From Caryophanales bacterium UBA2450 (GTDB taxonomy: Bacteria > Bacillota_I > Bacilli_A > RFN20 > CAG-826), in the NCBI GenBank assembly GCA_002342545.1, contig DDQE01000013.1, positions 1-46,802 of the forward strand: a DNA stretch of 46,802 nt, given 5' to 3'. Below, in pieces: positions 6,843 to 14,787 of this stretch; position 1 is the first letter of the stretch, and every line of letters starts with the position of its first letter. The position numbers and the translations under genes were made by a program. A model generated the notes under the pieces. That model saw only the letters and a program-made list of their open reading frames with translations, searched no databases and was not told the origin of the DNA.

Positions 6843-7283
6843 CTAGAATTTGAGCTCAAGAACTTCTGGTTTTTGAGCTTCGTGCTTGTGGTCTGGTCCA
6901 GCATAGACAAATAATTTCTTTTCAATTTGTCTACCTAAGCGTCCTTTAGGCACCATCCCGTGGACACTTCTTTCAATCATTTCACATGGAAATTCTTTGA
7001 GCATGACTTCAGCGGTTCTTGTTCTAAGACCACCGTCATATCCAGACACGTTATAATATTTTTTATTGTGGATTTTATCTCCAGATAAGCTCACTTTTTC
7101 AGCGTTGATGATGATCACATAATCACCACAGTCAACGTTAGGTGTCCAAGTTGGTTTCACCTTACCTGTTAAAATTTGAGCGACTTGGGAGACTAATCTA
7201 CCTAATGGTTTGTCAGTGGCATCAACGACATACCATTTTCTTTGGATTTCACTTGCTTTTGCAATAGTAGTTTGACGTTGCAT
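6843..7283 (-). CDS. rplM: 50S ribosomal protein L13
   Basis: This 146-aa protein is L13, an early-assembling large-subunit protein. It begins with a short KASEIQRKWYVVDATDKPLGRLVSQ segment and carries the family motifs GDYVIIINAEK, KKYY-x-x-SGYDGG and MVPKGRLGRQ. An AGGAGG Shine-Dalgarno sequence lies 9 nt before the ATG. It has its own promoter 76 nt upstream of the start codon and is followed by rpsI. In many Firmicutes rplM follows truA. Here truA is ~8.7 kb away but on the same strand. Confidence 0.98.
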   Translation of the reverse strand: MQRQTTIAKASEIQRKWYVVDATDKPLGRLVSQVAQILTGKVKPTWTPNVDCGDYVIIINAEKVSLSGDKIHNKKYYNVSGYDGGLRTRTAEVMLKEFPCEMIERSVHGMVPKGRLGRQIEKKLFVYAGPDHKHEAQKPEVLELKF

Positions 7284-7358
7284 ATAGTTAATCCTCCTTT
7301 ACCAAACTAACTTATTCCTTACCGGGGACTTCATTATTTTTGGCTAGTGCCGAGTTAA

Positions 7359-7388
7359 ATTATATTCTTAAATATATTTTCGAATCAA
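7359..7388 (-). promoter_or_regulatory. rplM-rpsI promoter and 5' leader
   Basis: Minus strand: TTGATT at 7388-7383, an 18-nt spacer, TATAAT at 7364-7359. The predicted leader (about 7352 to 7284) is ~68 nt long and contains GC-richer stretches (CGGCACTAGCC, GTCCCCGG) that are unusual in this AT-rich DNA. Firmicute rplM genes often have an L13-binding autoregulatory leader, which this could be. I cannot fold it with certainty. Confidence 0.65.
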
Positions 7389-7428
7389 TAAAAATATTGA
7401 TTATTTATATATTGATATCTAGCAGATA

Positions 7429-7453
7429 TAAAAAGAATCCCTTTGGGATTCTT
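7429..7453 (-). terminator. Terminator of the dinJ-yafQ operon
   Basis: Minus strand: a nine-base-pair stem AAGAATCCC/GGGATTCTT with an AAA loop, followed by a short T-rich tract (TTTTTAT). It lies just after the third small gene and isolates the toxin-antitoxin operon from the rplM promoter. Confidence 0.8.
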
Positions 7454-7466
7454 ATTTACTTTGCAA

Positions 7467-7619
7467 TCAATTGTTTTGATTGTTTTTTAATTCTTTTTCA
7501 ATTTTTTCGAAGAACGCATCTTTCATTGCATCAGGTACAGATACATCGTGTATTTGAGCATACTTTTTGAATAATAACGCCTCGTGTTTCGTTAAATTGA
7601 TTCTTACAATTTCGCTCAT
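7467..7619 (-). CDS. Small ribbon-helix-helix protein, third gene of the TA operon
   Basis: This 50-aa product (MSEIVRINLTKHEALLF, then KKYAQIHDVSVPDAMKDAF, and a Lys/Asn-rich end) has a beta strand followed by two helices. That matches the N-terminal DNA-binding half of RelB/DUF6290-type ribbon-helix-helix antitoxins, which usually run to ~70-80 residues. The toxin-binding C-terminal tail is missing. AAGGAG lies before the ATG, the gene ends in TGA, and a terminator follows it. It starts 17 nt after the yafQ stop codon, so it is the third cistron of that operon. It may be a DNA-binding corepressor or a truncated antitoxin. Confidence 0.75.
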   Translation of the reverse strand: MSEIVRINLTKHEALLFKKYAQIHDVSVPDAMKDAFFEKIEKELKNNQNN

Positions 7620-7636
7620 ATTATTTTCTCCTTTTG

Positions 7637-7915
7637 TTAACTAAACAATTCAGAATGACTTCCTACTCTTGCTAGGTACAACACTATTTCTTTTTCACGT
7701 ATTTCGTAAATAAGTAAGAAATCTGGTTCAATGTGGCATTCTCTTTTGCCTTCATATTCACCGCTTAACTTGTGGTCTTTAAATTTTGGTTCAAGAATTT
7801 CGCCTTCACTTAAACGATCTACAACTTCAAACAAGAGGTCAATGTTTTTTCCTTGTTTACTGGCTCTTTTAATGTCTTTTTTACATGCATTAGTAATAAC
7901 TACGTCGTATTTCAC
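7637..7915 (-). CDS. yafQ: YafQ-family mRNA interferase toxin
   Basis: This 92-aa protein is a RelE/ParE-superfamily toxin of the YafQ group, ribosome-dependent mRNA endonucleases neutralised by DinJ. The expected active-site residues are visible: DHKL (His), ECHIEPDFLLIYE (His and Asp in the position of the family HxxxDWLLIY motif, with Phe for Trp) and the terminal RVGSHSELF (His and Phe). The start is GTG at 7915, overlapping the TGA of the antitoxin gene by 4 nt, which couples translation of toxin to antitoxin. All catalytic positions look intact. Confidence 0.92.
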   Translation of the reverse strand: MKYDVVITNACKKDIKRASKQGKNIDLLFEVVDRLSEGEILEPKFKDHKLSGEYEGKRECHIEPDFLLIYEIREKEIVLYLARVGSHSELFS

Positions 7916-8175
7916 ACCTTTAAATCCTTTCTGAGTTCGTCTGTGCTAGTATACCTTTTAGCAGAAACCTTCCCAGAACTGATTTTCTCGATTTCATCAA
8001 ACGATTTTAAAGTTTGCTTATTTGGAATTTCTAATTGAAATGGAATGCTGTTAGTTCTAACTACAGTCTTTAAAAAAATGGTCAACGCAGCAGTCATACC
8101 CAATCCCAACTCAGAAAGTACCTTCTCTGATTCCATCTTCAATTCATCATCTATCCTTATATTAATGGTCGCCAT
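7912..8175 (-). CDS. dinJ: DinJ/RelB-family antitoxin
   Basis: This 87-aa ribbon-helix-helix antitoxin pairs with the YafQ toxin. The N-terminus MATINIRIDDELKMESEKVLSE is the DNA-binding strand-helix, followed by LGLGMTAALTIFLK typical of DinJ, and a C-terminal tail (SFDEIEKISSGKVSAKRYTS) that would wrap the toxin. The frame opens further upstream, but the ATG at 8175 has GAGG before it and starts with the conserved motif, so it is chosen. It ends in TGA, one of the genes showing that UGA means stop here. Confidence 0.92.
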   Translation of the reverse strand: MATINIRIDDELKMESEKVLSELGLGMTAALTIFLKTVVRTNSIPFQLEIPNKQTLKSFDEIEKISSGKVSAKRYTSTDELRKDLKV

Positions 8176-8193
8176 TATTTTTTCCTCAAATAT

Positions 8194-8227
8194 ACTATAA
8201 TGCTTTGTAAGCACATTGTAAAGCATT
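8194..8227 (-). promoter_or_regulatory. dinJ-yafQ promoter with palindromic operator
   Basis: Minus strand: TTTACA at 8222-8217, a 17-nt spacer, TATAGT at 8199-8194. An inverted repeat AATGCTTT/AAAGCATT (arms 8199-8206 and 8220-8227, 13-nt spacer) covers the whole promoter, and the plus strand also shows a near-direct repeat TTGTAAGC/TTGTAAAGC. This is the expected layout for autorepression by a DinJ-YafQ complex. Confidence 0.75.
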
Positions 8228-8338
8228 TTACATTACATTTTTTATCAGTTTCATAATATCCGACGAAAAACAATCATATTTTTACAAAATGTAAAAATGG
8301 GAGTTGAACTCCATTTTTTTCAGAAAAAATATCACATA

Positions 8339-8364
8339 ACAAAAAAAAGAATCTTTAGATTCTT
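8339..8364 (-). terminator. Terminator of the DUF3990-XRE operon
   Basis: Minus strand: stem AAGAATC/GATTCTT with loop TAAA, followed by a run of T. It lies about 25 nt after the stop codon of the XRE gene. Confidence 0.8.
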
Positions 8365-8389
8365 CTTATCAATGCATTAACTCCTTCCT

Positions 8390-9031
8390 TTATATTAGCT
8401 CTAACAAATCTTTAACATTACAGTTCAATACTTTTGAAAGGTTATATACAGTTAAGGCTGAAGCCTTGTTTATACTCTTTGTTCCTACTTCGTATTCCTG
8501 AAGTGTTCTAATATTAACCCTAGCCTTTATCGCTAATTTTCGTTGGGATATATTTAAGAGTTTTCTTCTTTGCTGAAGCCTAGTGACATATTTCTTTTTA
8601 ATGAGTTTAGAAATCACATTAATAGCTTTTTCTTCGCTTGCTTCATGAAGTGGGTAATATAGTTCACGAATTCTATGGATTGATATTTGTTCGTGAATAT
8701 ACTTATAAGTTAATCCAGTTTTATATTGATAATAAGCAAGTATATATCCAGCCCAATATGTATCCAAACGCTCGCTTTCATTAAATGGTGTTCTTTTTTT
8801 AAATTTTATTCCAGATCGTTCATATATCTTATAAACAAGTTCTGTTCCAGAAATGCCAAAAGTATAAGCTGGATTACCGGTTTCTATTTCATTAGCCACT
8901 CCACTTCTAATGAATAAAGTCATAAAAGTATCTAAGTCTAAGTGACCATATAATTCCGCAAAACAAAAAGCTTCACCCATGTTTTTCATTACATATTCTA
9001 AAAAACGATTATCGTAATCTTTGATCGTCAT
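8390..9031 (-). CDS. XRE-family partner of the DUF3990 protein, putative antitoxin
   Basis: This ~213-aa protein has a C-terminal Cro/C1-type helix-turn-helix (about residues 149-212: RLQQRRKLLNISQRKLAIKA then VNIRTLQEYEVGTK). The N-terminal helical domain contains a WAGYILAYYQYKTG motif that I remember from regulators encoded beside DUF3990 genes. The frame opens at 9085, but the ATG at 9031 is preceded by GAGGGATGGA and is chosen. It overlaps the DUF3990 gene by 23 nt. The HTH partner plus the palindromic operator upstream of the pair fit a toxin-antitoxin module, analogous to RES-Xre. This is an inference. Confidence 0.75.
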   Translation of the reverse strand: MTIKDYDNRFLEYVMKNMGEAFCFAELYGHLDLDTFMTLFIRSGVANEIETGNPAYTFGISGTELVYKIYERSGIKFKKRTPFNESERLDTYWAGYILAYYQYKTGLTYKYIHEQISIHRIRELYYPLHEASEEKAINVISKLIKKKYVTRLQQRRKLLNISQRKLAIKARVNIRTLQEYEVGTKSINKASALTVYNLSKVLNCNVKDLLELI

Positions 9032-9686
9032 TCTTCCATCCCTCACGCATAATATCTCTGATATATATTCCATCAAGATCATCATTCTCTAATTCTTTTA
9101 AAAAATCTAAACGTGCTTTTTCATCTCTTTGTTTCTTTAAAAAATGGTATTTAGAGCTTTCAACAATCTCTGCTTTTACAAAACTAATTTGTGAAAATGC
9201 TTTTTCTGATTTTAAGCAAAATTGTTCACCAAGTTTTCCTAACTTCATTGCGTAGCTTAATTGTTTAAGAGATATCTCATTATTGATAAATGATCTAGCA
9301 AATAAAAAATATGAATCATCTGCTCTATAGCCGATAATTAGATCGCATTTTTTATAATCAGGTAAAAAATTATCTAGGAGATATTTCCTTGCTCTTTCTG
9401 CAATTGGAGTAGATAGGTTCACTAATCGGTTATCTAATAAAATGGCTAACCAATTTAAAATGTGATATTGATTGCTGGATAAGTTCAAAATAGATAAATT
9501 ATCCATATTTAGTTCATATTCATTTACAAATCCATCTTCATTAATAGAACATGCCCATTCTTTTGCTAATTCGATATGTTCTGTGCAGTAAAAACCTTGT
9601 CCATAATCATTGTATTTTTTTCCAAAACCATATAATGGTTTTTCAACAATAACAGGCGATCCATGATATAACTTTATAGTATTCAT
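9009..9686 (-). CDS. DUF3990 ADP-ribosyltransferase-like protein, putative toxin
   Basis: This 225-aa protein has the DUF3990 signature: KLYHGSP at the N-terminus, DYGQGFYCTEH, AKEWAC, a DLIIGYRADDSYF motif and LGEQFCLKS. The YHG...GFY...Q/E order matches ADP-ribosyltransferase-like folds. The C-terminal ~45 residues are charged and helical. GAGGAA precedes the ATG. It is the first gene of a two-gene operon with its own promoter and operator, and the XRE gene follows with overlap. It aligns motif by motif with the fused protein at 4893-5759. Predicted to be NAD-dependent; the target is unknown. Confidence 0.8.
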   Translation of the reverse strand: MNTIKLYHGSPVIVEKPLYGFGKKYNDYGQGFYCTEHIELAKEWACSINEDGFVNEYELNMDNLSILNLSSNQYHILNWLAILLDNRLVNLSTPIAERARKYLLDNFLPDYKKCDLIIGYRADDSYFLFARSFINNEISLKQLSYAMKLGKLGEQFCLKSEKAFSQISFVKAEIVESSKYHFLKKQRDEKARLDFLKELENDDLDGIYIRDIMREGWKNDDQRLR

Positions 9687-9703
9687 AATGTTTCCTCATC
9701 ATT

Positions 9704-9732
9704 ACTATACTTCTATAGACGTATAGTGTCAA
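9704..9732 (-). promoter_or_regulatory. DUF3990-XRE promoter with palindromic operator
   Basis: Minus strand: TTGACA at 9732-9727 (perfect consensus), a 17-nt spacer, TATAGT at 9709-9704. An inverted repeat ACTATAC-N10-GTATAGT (9704-9710 and 9721-9727) spans from the -10 box to the -35 box. A repressor bound there would block polymerase. The XRE protein is the obvious candidate. Confidence 0.8.
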
Positions 9733-9741
9733 CAAATAGAT

Positions 9742-9766
9742 AAAGAAAAGCGCTATTTTGCGCTTT
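9742..9766 (-). terminator. Terminator of the yebC-family gene
   Basis: Minus strand: stem AAAGCGC/GCGCTTT with an AAAATA loop, followed by TCTTTA. It lies 24 nt after the stop codon. Confidence 0.75.
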
Positions 9767-9789
9767 CCATATAATTTATAAATAAATTA

Positions 9790-10494
9790 TTATTTAACAT
9801 TGTGGTATACGTTTTGAACATCTTGAAGTTCATCTAACATATCACATAATTCTTCAAATTTTCTTCTATCTTCTGGATCGGTGATTTCTACATATTCATT
9901 TGGTAAGAAAGTCACTTCAGCGGTATCGAATTCAGTAATACCTAATTCCCCTAAAACTTCTCTAGCTTTCGCAAATGCTTCAGGAGCAGTTACCACTTCG
10001 ATTTCTCCGTCTTCTTCACTTACTTCAGTAACATCAACATCTCCTAAAATAAGAGCTTCTTCAACTTCATCTCTATTATTTCCTTTAAAAGCAAATAATC
10101 CAGCTTGATAGAAATTAAAGATAACAGATCCTAAGTGACCGCCTTTTTTAGTGACAGCGGTTCTAACTTCCACTAAAGCACGATTCGTGTTATCAGTTAA
10201 GGTATCAATAATAAATAAACTTCCACCTGGACCAAAGGCTTCATATCTTCCTTCATCATAAGATTCAGCAGTACCACCTTTAGCTTTTTGAATTGCTCTT
10301 TCAATAACGTCTTTAGTAACGTGTTGCGCTTTCCATTTTTCAATTGCAGAACGTAAGGCTAAGTTACTATCTGGGTCAGGAACACCTCTACTAGCAGCCA
10401 TATAGATTTCTTTACTGGCTCTCATAAATAACGCACTACGTGCGGCAGCAGTGGCGGCCATAGCCTTGGCTCTAACTTCATGTGCTCTTCCCAT
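9790..10494 (-). CDS. YebC/PmpR-family protein
   Basis: This 234-aa protein (family ~240) is a YebC-type protein. The family was annotated as transcriptional regulators, and some members have been linked to translation at proline-rich stretches. It begins MGRAHEVRAKAM and contains the conserved VPDPDSNLALRSAIEKWKAQ, VTKDVIERAIQKAKGG, EAFGPGGSLFIIDTLTDN and KKGGHLGSV segments. The HEVRAK start is nearer the YeeN subgroup than the usual MAGHSKW start. GAGG lies before the ATG. It stands alone between the lipoprotein gene and the DUF3990-XRE module. Confidence 0.93.
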   Translation of the reverse strand: MGRAHEVRAKAMAATAAARSALFMRASKEIYMAASRGVPDPDSNLALRSAIEKWKAQHVTKDVIERAIQKAKGGTAESYDEGRYEAFGPGGSLFIIDTLTDNTNRALVEVRTAVTKKGGHLGSVIFNFYQAGLFAFKGNNRDEVEEALILGDVDVTEVSEEDGEIEVVTAPEAFAKAREVLGELGITEFDTAEVTFLPNEYVEITDPEDRRKFEELCDMLDELQDVQNVYHNVK

Positions 10495-10544
10495 ATTAAA
10501 TACCTCGATTTATCTCAAAAATATTATCACAACAACTTCTAAAA

Positions 10545-13500
10545 TTAAAATAGATTTACGGTGCCATCACTACAAGTTACCACTGTGGTACCAACAGAAC
10601 TCTTGTGGAACAACACGCTCACTTTCTTATAAGCAGATTTATTATATTCACTAACAGTACCTGGATAATTGATGGTTTTTAAAGCGGAGACACTAGAAGC
10701 AATCATTCCCACTTTAGTGACACTCTTGCAGAGATTAACAGTGGCTAATTTAGAACAATTATCTAAGAAATTACCATCTAATGTTGTTATACCTTCATTA
10801 AGAGTGAATTCTGTTAATCTAGAACAATATCTAAATGCGTATTCACCAATATGTTCCACTGTCCCTGGAATATTAATAGAAGTGAATATACAACTATAGA
10901 ATCCTTCTTTAGAAATAGATTTTAATCCACCAAAGCTATCGATGGATGTTAATCCTGTCTTATTTTTAAATAAGCCCACAGTCATCTTATGAGTATCGTC
11001 TCTAATGGTTAATCCTCCTTTTAAAGTAACTCCAGGAAGGATACTAGAAACCACTTCGTATCTGTTGGTGGTAGAACCATAATATTTGAATGTTCCATCA
11101 CCTGTTTGAATATATTTACTACAGTTCTTTACAGAATCGCTATAAATGGACTTGATACCACTACCAACATAGAATTCTGTTAAATTAGCGCAGCTAGTAA
11201 AGGCTCCACTAGCGACAGACTCAATCGTATCTGGAAGAGTCATGCTAGTAAGAGAATTACAATTTTCAAATGCAGAGGCCCCAATTGAAGTAATTGCTTC
11301 ATTAAAATTAACAGTTTCTAATAATGAACAATTTTTAAACATGTTAGACCCAATAGAAGTAATCTTAGATGGGAATGTGATAGAAACAAGTTTAGAGTTT
11401 TCAAATGTGGTACTAATTCTTGATAAAGATTCAGGTAAGAAATCAACATTGCCCACTAATAAAGAATTAGGCATAAAAATTAAGTCTGATTTATAGCTAT
11501 TATATAAAACTCCGTTTTCACTAGCGAAATTAGTATTTGCTTCATCAACAATAACCGACATAGAAGTACATCCATCAAAAGCGTTATTATTAATACCAAA
11601 TAAATCTGATCCGATATATAAAGTCTTTAGATTAGAGGCATTATAGAAAGCATGGTAAAGAATTTGCATGGTGTTTTTTGGAACAGTAAATGTCTCTAAG
11701 GCTGTGCAATTCTCGAAGCAGCTTTGTCCAACATTTAAATGTACGTTATCTAAACCTTTGATTTCTTTTAACGATGTGCAGTTTTTAAATAATGATCCAT
11801 ATAGACCTTTAATATGTCCTTTAAAGTCGATACTCGTTAAATCGGTACAGTTCATATAGCAGCCACTAGAAACGTCTTCAACTTCTTCTGGAACCACATA
11901 ATCACCTTTAATATATTTCGCGCAACCCGCGAAACATTCCGCTCCCATTTTAGTGTATGGTGAGGCTAAATTAAGTTCAGTAAGATTACTACATCCAGAT
12001 AAGAAACGATATGGAAGAGTATCTAATGGTATTTCAATAGTTAGTTTTTCTAATTGAGTGCAGTTTTGGAAACAAGAAGTTCCACTGAATTCGGTGATTG
12101 TTGAAGGAATCGTAAATTCGGTAATACTTGTGTTAGAAAAAACATAATCATCAATTTTTGTAATAGTGTCTGGAAGATGGATAATCTTATTCTTGGTTTT
12201 AAAGCAGTAATCGCCTAATTCCACGACCGGTAAACCTCTAAAGGTTGCAGGAATAGTTACTTCTTCTTCATTAAGATAAGTAGTAACAGAATAACCTGTT
12301 CCTTCACTATTTAATTTAAAATTAAATTTAGAGAAAATAAGGGCTGGAATCGCTCTAGTTTCATGATATTCACAATATTTGCAGTGTCTTTCTTCTACAC
12401 CATCATCTTCTTCGGTTGGTTCTAAAGTTGTGACCCAGTTTGTCAGTTGATGTTTAACTTTTGTGGTTGTTAAATCTTCATGAGAACAAATGGAGTCATG
12501 CCAGTGATATGTGGAGTCATATGTATATGTTTGAGAATACTTATGGACATTGACATAAATCATCGGTCTAATACCATATGTACTAGTAAAATTAACACCC
12601 TCAACAACACCGTTACTTTTAACAACGTTTAGATAATATGAACTGTAGCTCTTGGTATATGTTCTAGTAAAGAATCCTTCACTATAAGCATAATTAGTGC
12701 AGTAATTAATTAATTTACTACTTCCTTTATAGCCAAAATAATCTAATTCATCTAAGCTTGGGATCCAGGCTCGTGCTTGTCTAACATCCCCATCTTCATC
12801 AATATTGACATAGCTTAATAAACTATCAAATGGCTTGATAATATCATTAATAAATCCTTTAGCTAACCATTCATAAACATAGGATTGATAATAACTATAG
12901 AATTTATCACCCAGATAAGTTTGAGTATTTTTATCATTATATTTAAGTTTATAGAAGGAAAGATCAGCGAAGACTAAAGTCTTGTCATTAGCTTCTTCTC
13001 TTAATACCGTCCAAGAAAGAGGCTCAACTTTATACCAGCTGCCGCCATAACTACCTTTTTGGTATTTTTCTCCATTATATGAATAATACCCTTTAGAGTC
13101 AGTTGTGGTTAATCCGTCTAATGTCGCTCTTAAATCAGCGTCTAAAACAGAGGATTGTGGATATTCGCCAAAGGTGATGGTTTTATTATCGGGATTGTAA
13201 ATTGGTGAATAATCACTAGTTTTATTTTGAATATATCCGCAGACCGTGCAGCTACGTTGATAATGTCCTTCAGGAGCAAGTGACCATTCTCCCCAAGTAT
13301 GCTTTGCTTCACTATCTTTTAAATCAGTATGTAAACAAAGTGGGGCGTGCCAGTGAGTAGAACCATTAGCTTCCCAATGTTCTGTATCAAATGTGTGAGT
13401 GTGTGGTAAGGCAGGAATCACCACAGTGGTTTTATAACCACACACGCTACAAGTATGTTCACCTAAACCAGTTTCATATTCTGTAGCCGGAGTGATAACT

Positions 13501-14627
13501 ACGGTTTCTCCCCAAGAGTGATCAGCGCGGCCGCTGGTAGTTTCATGTCCACAAGTAGAAGCATGCCAGTGGATATATGCATTACTAGACCATTCATTAG
13601 AGAAAGTATGTTGATGGGCACGTGTCTCAACATATTCACAATTTGTACATTTTCTTTCATCTAATCCACTGCTAGCAAGAGACCACTCACCAAATTGATG
13701 CTCTTCAACATCAATTCTAGTGTTATGTCCACACTTATCAGCGTGCCAGTGCTCAGTTTCATTATAAACATATTCATCCAAATTATAAGAATGAGTATGT
13801 TCTTTTTCTTCTATATAGTGACAAACATTACATTCTCTTTCTTCTTTACTAAAGGAGACAATCTTCCACTCTCCAAAGGAGTGATTGATTTTATTAACAG
13901 TGTCATCATGTCCACAAGTAGAAGGATGCCAGTGATAATTTTCATCACTTTCATATCTAGATTCATCGAAACTATGAACATGAGCTTTTACTTGTCGATA
14001 GTGACAAATAGAGCAATATCTTTCTTCTTCATCTTCATTAACAATACTCCAATTACCATATTGATGAGCTTCTTCTTGATCTCTTAAATCTTCATAACCC
14101 GCATCAGTACATGCGTAATAATGATAATTTTCATCATAAGAATAAATAGAAGCATAGGTGTGCTCTAATTGAGGAATAGTTTCAATGTATGAATAGCCAC
14201 ACTCTGAACAAGTATGTCTAGTTTTGCCGTCAGCTTCAAAGCTAACAGGAGTTATTATTTCATCAACATAACTATGAGGTTCATATGAAATCGCAGAACT
14301 ATGTCCACAAGTAGAAGGATGCCAGTGATATTCTTCATTATGTTCGTATACACTAGTGTCTACTCCGTGTACATGCGGTTGAGTCTCAACATAATCACAA
14401 ACTTTACAATTTCTTTCTTCTAGAGTTTCAGAAATGATTCTCCAAGAAGTAAAATCATGCACTTCAAAGCCATCTATTTCATCAATGTGTTCACAGGTCG
14501 CTGCGTGCCAGTGACCAGTGCCGTCATATGTATAATCCTTAGAAAAACTATGAACGTGAGGTGCTTCTCCACAAGAAGAAATACCTAAAAATAAAGTAGC
14601 CGAAACTAAAACAATTAACTTTTTCAT
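10545..14627 (-). CDS. Giant lipoprotein: His/Cys modules, DUF6273, BspA-like LRR
   Basis: This 1360-aa protein is predicted to be exported and lipid-anchored: MKKLIVLVSATLFLGISSC has a charged start, a hydrophobic core and a lipobox with Cys19. Residues ~23-470 hold seven modules of about 60-70 residues, each with HWH-x3-C-x-H early and CxxCxY late (third module degenerate: YHYYACTD). A DUF6273-type domain follows (~484-695: FGEYPQS... to YGIRPMIYVNV), then an eighth module (~697-760), then BspA-like leucine-rich repeats (~765 to the end; units such as TSIGASAFENCNSLTSMTLP). LRRs of this type serve adhesion or host binding. The His/Cys modules look like metal sites, probably zinc. Confidence 0.9.
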   Translation of the reverse strand: MKKLIVLVSATLFLGISSCGEAPHVHSFSKDYTYDGTGHWHAATCEHIDEIDGFEVHDFTSWRIISETLEERNCKVCDYVETQPHVHGVDTSVYEHNEEYHWHPSTCGHSSAISYEPHSYVDEIITPVSFEADGKTRHTCSECGYSYIETIPQLEHTYASIYSYDENYHYYACTDAGYEDLRDQEEAHQYGNWSIVNEDEEERYCSICHYRQVKAHVHSFDESRYESDENYHWHPSTCGHDDTVNKINHSFGEWKIVSFSKEERECNVCHYIEEKEHTHSYNLDEYVYNETEHWHADKCGHNTRIDVEEHQFGEWSLASSGLDERKCTNCEYVETRAHQHTFSNEWSSNAYIHWHASTCGHETTSGRADHSWGETVVITPATEYETGLGEHTCSVCGYKTTVVIPALPHTHTFDTEHWEANGSTHWHAPLCLHTDLKDSEAKHTWGEWSLAPEGHYQRSCTVCGYIQNKTSDYSPIYNPDNKTITFGEYPQSSVLDADLRATLDGLTTTDSKGYYSYNGEKYQKGSYGGSWYKVEPLSWTVLREEANDKTLVFADLSFYKLKYNDKNTQTYLGDKFYSYYQSYVYEWLAKGFINDIIKPFDSLLSYVNIDEDGDVRQARAWIPSLDELDYFGYKGSSKLINYCTNYAYSEGFFTRTYTKSYSSYYLNVVKSNGVVEGVNFTSTYGIRPMIYVNVHKYSQTYTYDSTYHWHDSICSHEDLTTTKVKHQLTNWVTTLEPTEEDDGVEERHCKYCEYHETRAIPALIFSKFNFKLNSEGTGYSVTTYLNEEEVTIPATFRGLPVVELGDYCFKTKNKIIHLPDTITKIDDYVFSNTSITEFTIPSTITEFSGTSCFQNCTQLEKLTIEIPLDTLPYRFLSGCSNLTELNLASPYTKMGAECFAGCAKYIKGDYVVPEEVEDVSSGCYMNCTDLTSIDFKGHIKGLYGSLFKNCTSLKEIKGLDNVHLNVGQSCFENCTALETFTVPKNTMQILYHAFYNASNLKTLYIGSDLFGINNNAFDGCTSMSVIVDEANTNFASENGVLYNSYKSDLIFMPNSLLVGNVDFLPESLSRISTTFENSKLVSITFPSKITSIGSNMFKNCSLLETVNFNEAITSIGASAFENCNSLTSMTLPDTIESVASGAFTSCANLTEFYVGSGIKSIYSDSVKNCSKYIQTGDGTFKYYGSTTNRYEVVSSILPGVTLKGGLTIRDDTHKMTVGLFKNKTGLTSIDSFGGLKSISKEGFYSCIFTSINIPGTVEHIGEYAFRYCSRLTEFTLNEGITTLDGNFLDNCSKLATVNLCKSVTKVGMIASSVSALKTINYPGTVSEYNKSAYKKVSVLFHKSSVGTTVVTCSDGTVNLF

Positions 14628-14647
14628 ATAATGAACCTACCCATAAA

Positions 14648-14653
14648 ATTATA
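14648..14653 (-). promoter_or_regulatory. Candidate -10 box of the lipoprotein gene
   Basis: TATAAT on the minus strand, 20 nt before the ATG. Only a weak -35 (TTAGAA, 16-nt spacer) is visible. The 157-nt gap up to the Fic gene is otherwise AT-rich, apart from one copy of the 34-bp repeat. Confidence 0.4.
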
Positions 14654-14753
14654 GCAAACTTATATATAGTTCTAATATCATTTTAACAATTTGTATGTTA
14701 AGTTACATCATTTTGTTATATTACACATATTTTTGAGCATTATATACAATTTT

Positions 14754-14787
14754 AATTGCATATTTTTTGCATTTTTTATGCAATTTA
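14754..14787. repeat. 34-bp inverted repeat, copy downstream of fic
   Basis: This copy is the exact reverse complement of 15866-15899, so the Fic gene lies between perfect 34-bp inverted repeats. The sequence is itself palindromic, with 11-bp arms TAAATTGCATA and TATGCAATTTA around a 14-nt A/T-rich centre containing TGCA (the outermost two bases of one arm lie just outside the shared 34 bp). This copy ends exactly on the last base of the Fic stop codon. Confidence 0.9.

Noticed and set aside
7340..7570. Plus-strand 76-aa ORF between rplM and yafQ
   Set aside because: It runs antisense across the rplM promoter, a terminator and the small RHH gene; hydrophobic only because of AT-rich DNA.
13695..14087. 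Plus-strand 130-aa Ile/Phe/Met-rich ORF
   Set aside because: Antisense of the His/Cys modules of the lipoprotein, with its periodicity; no ribosome site.
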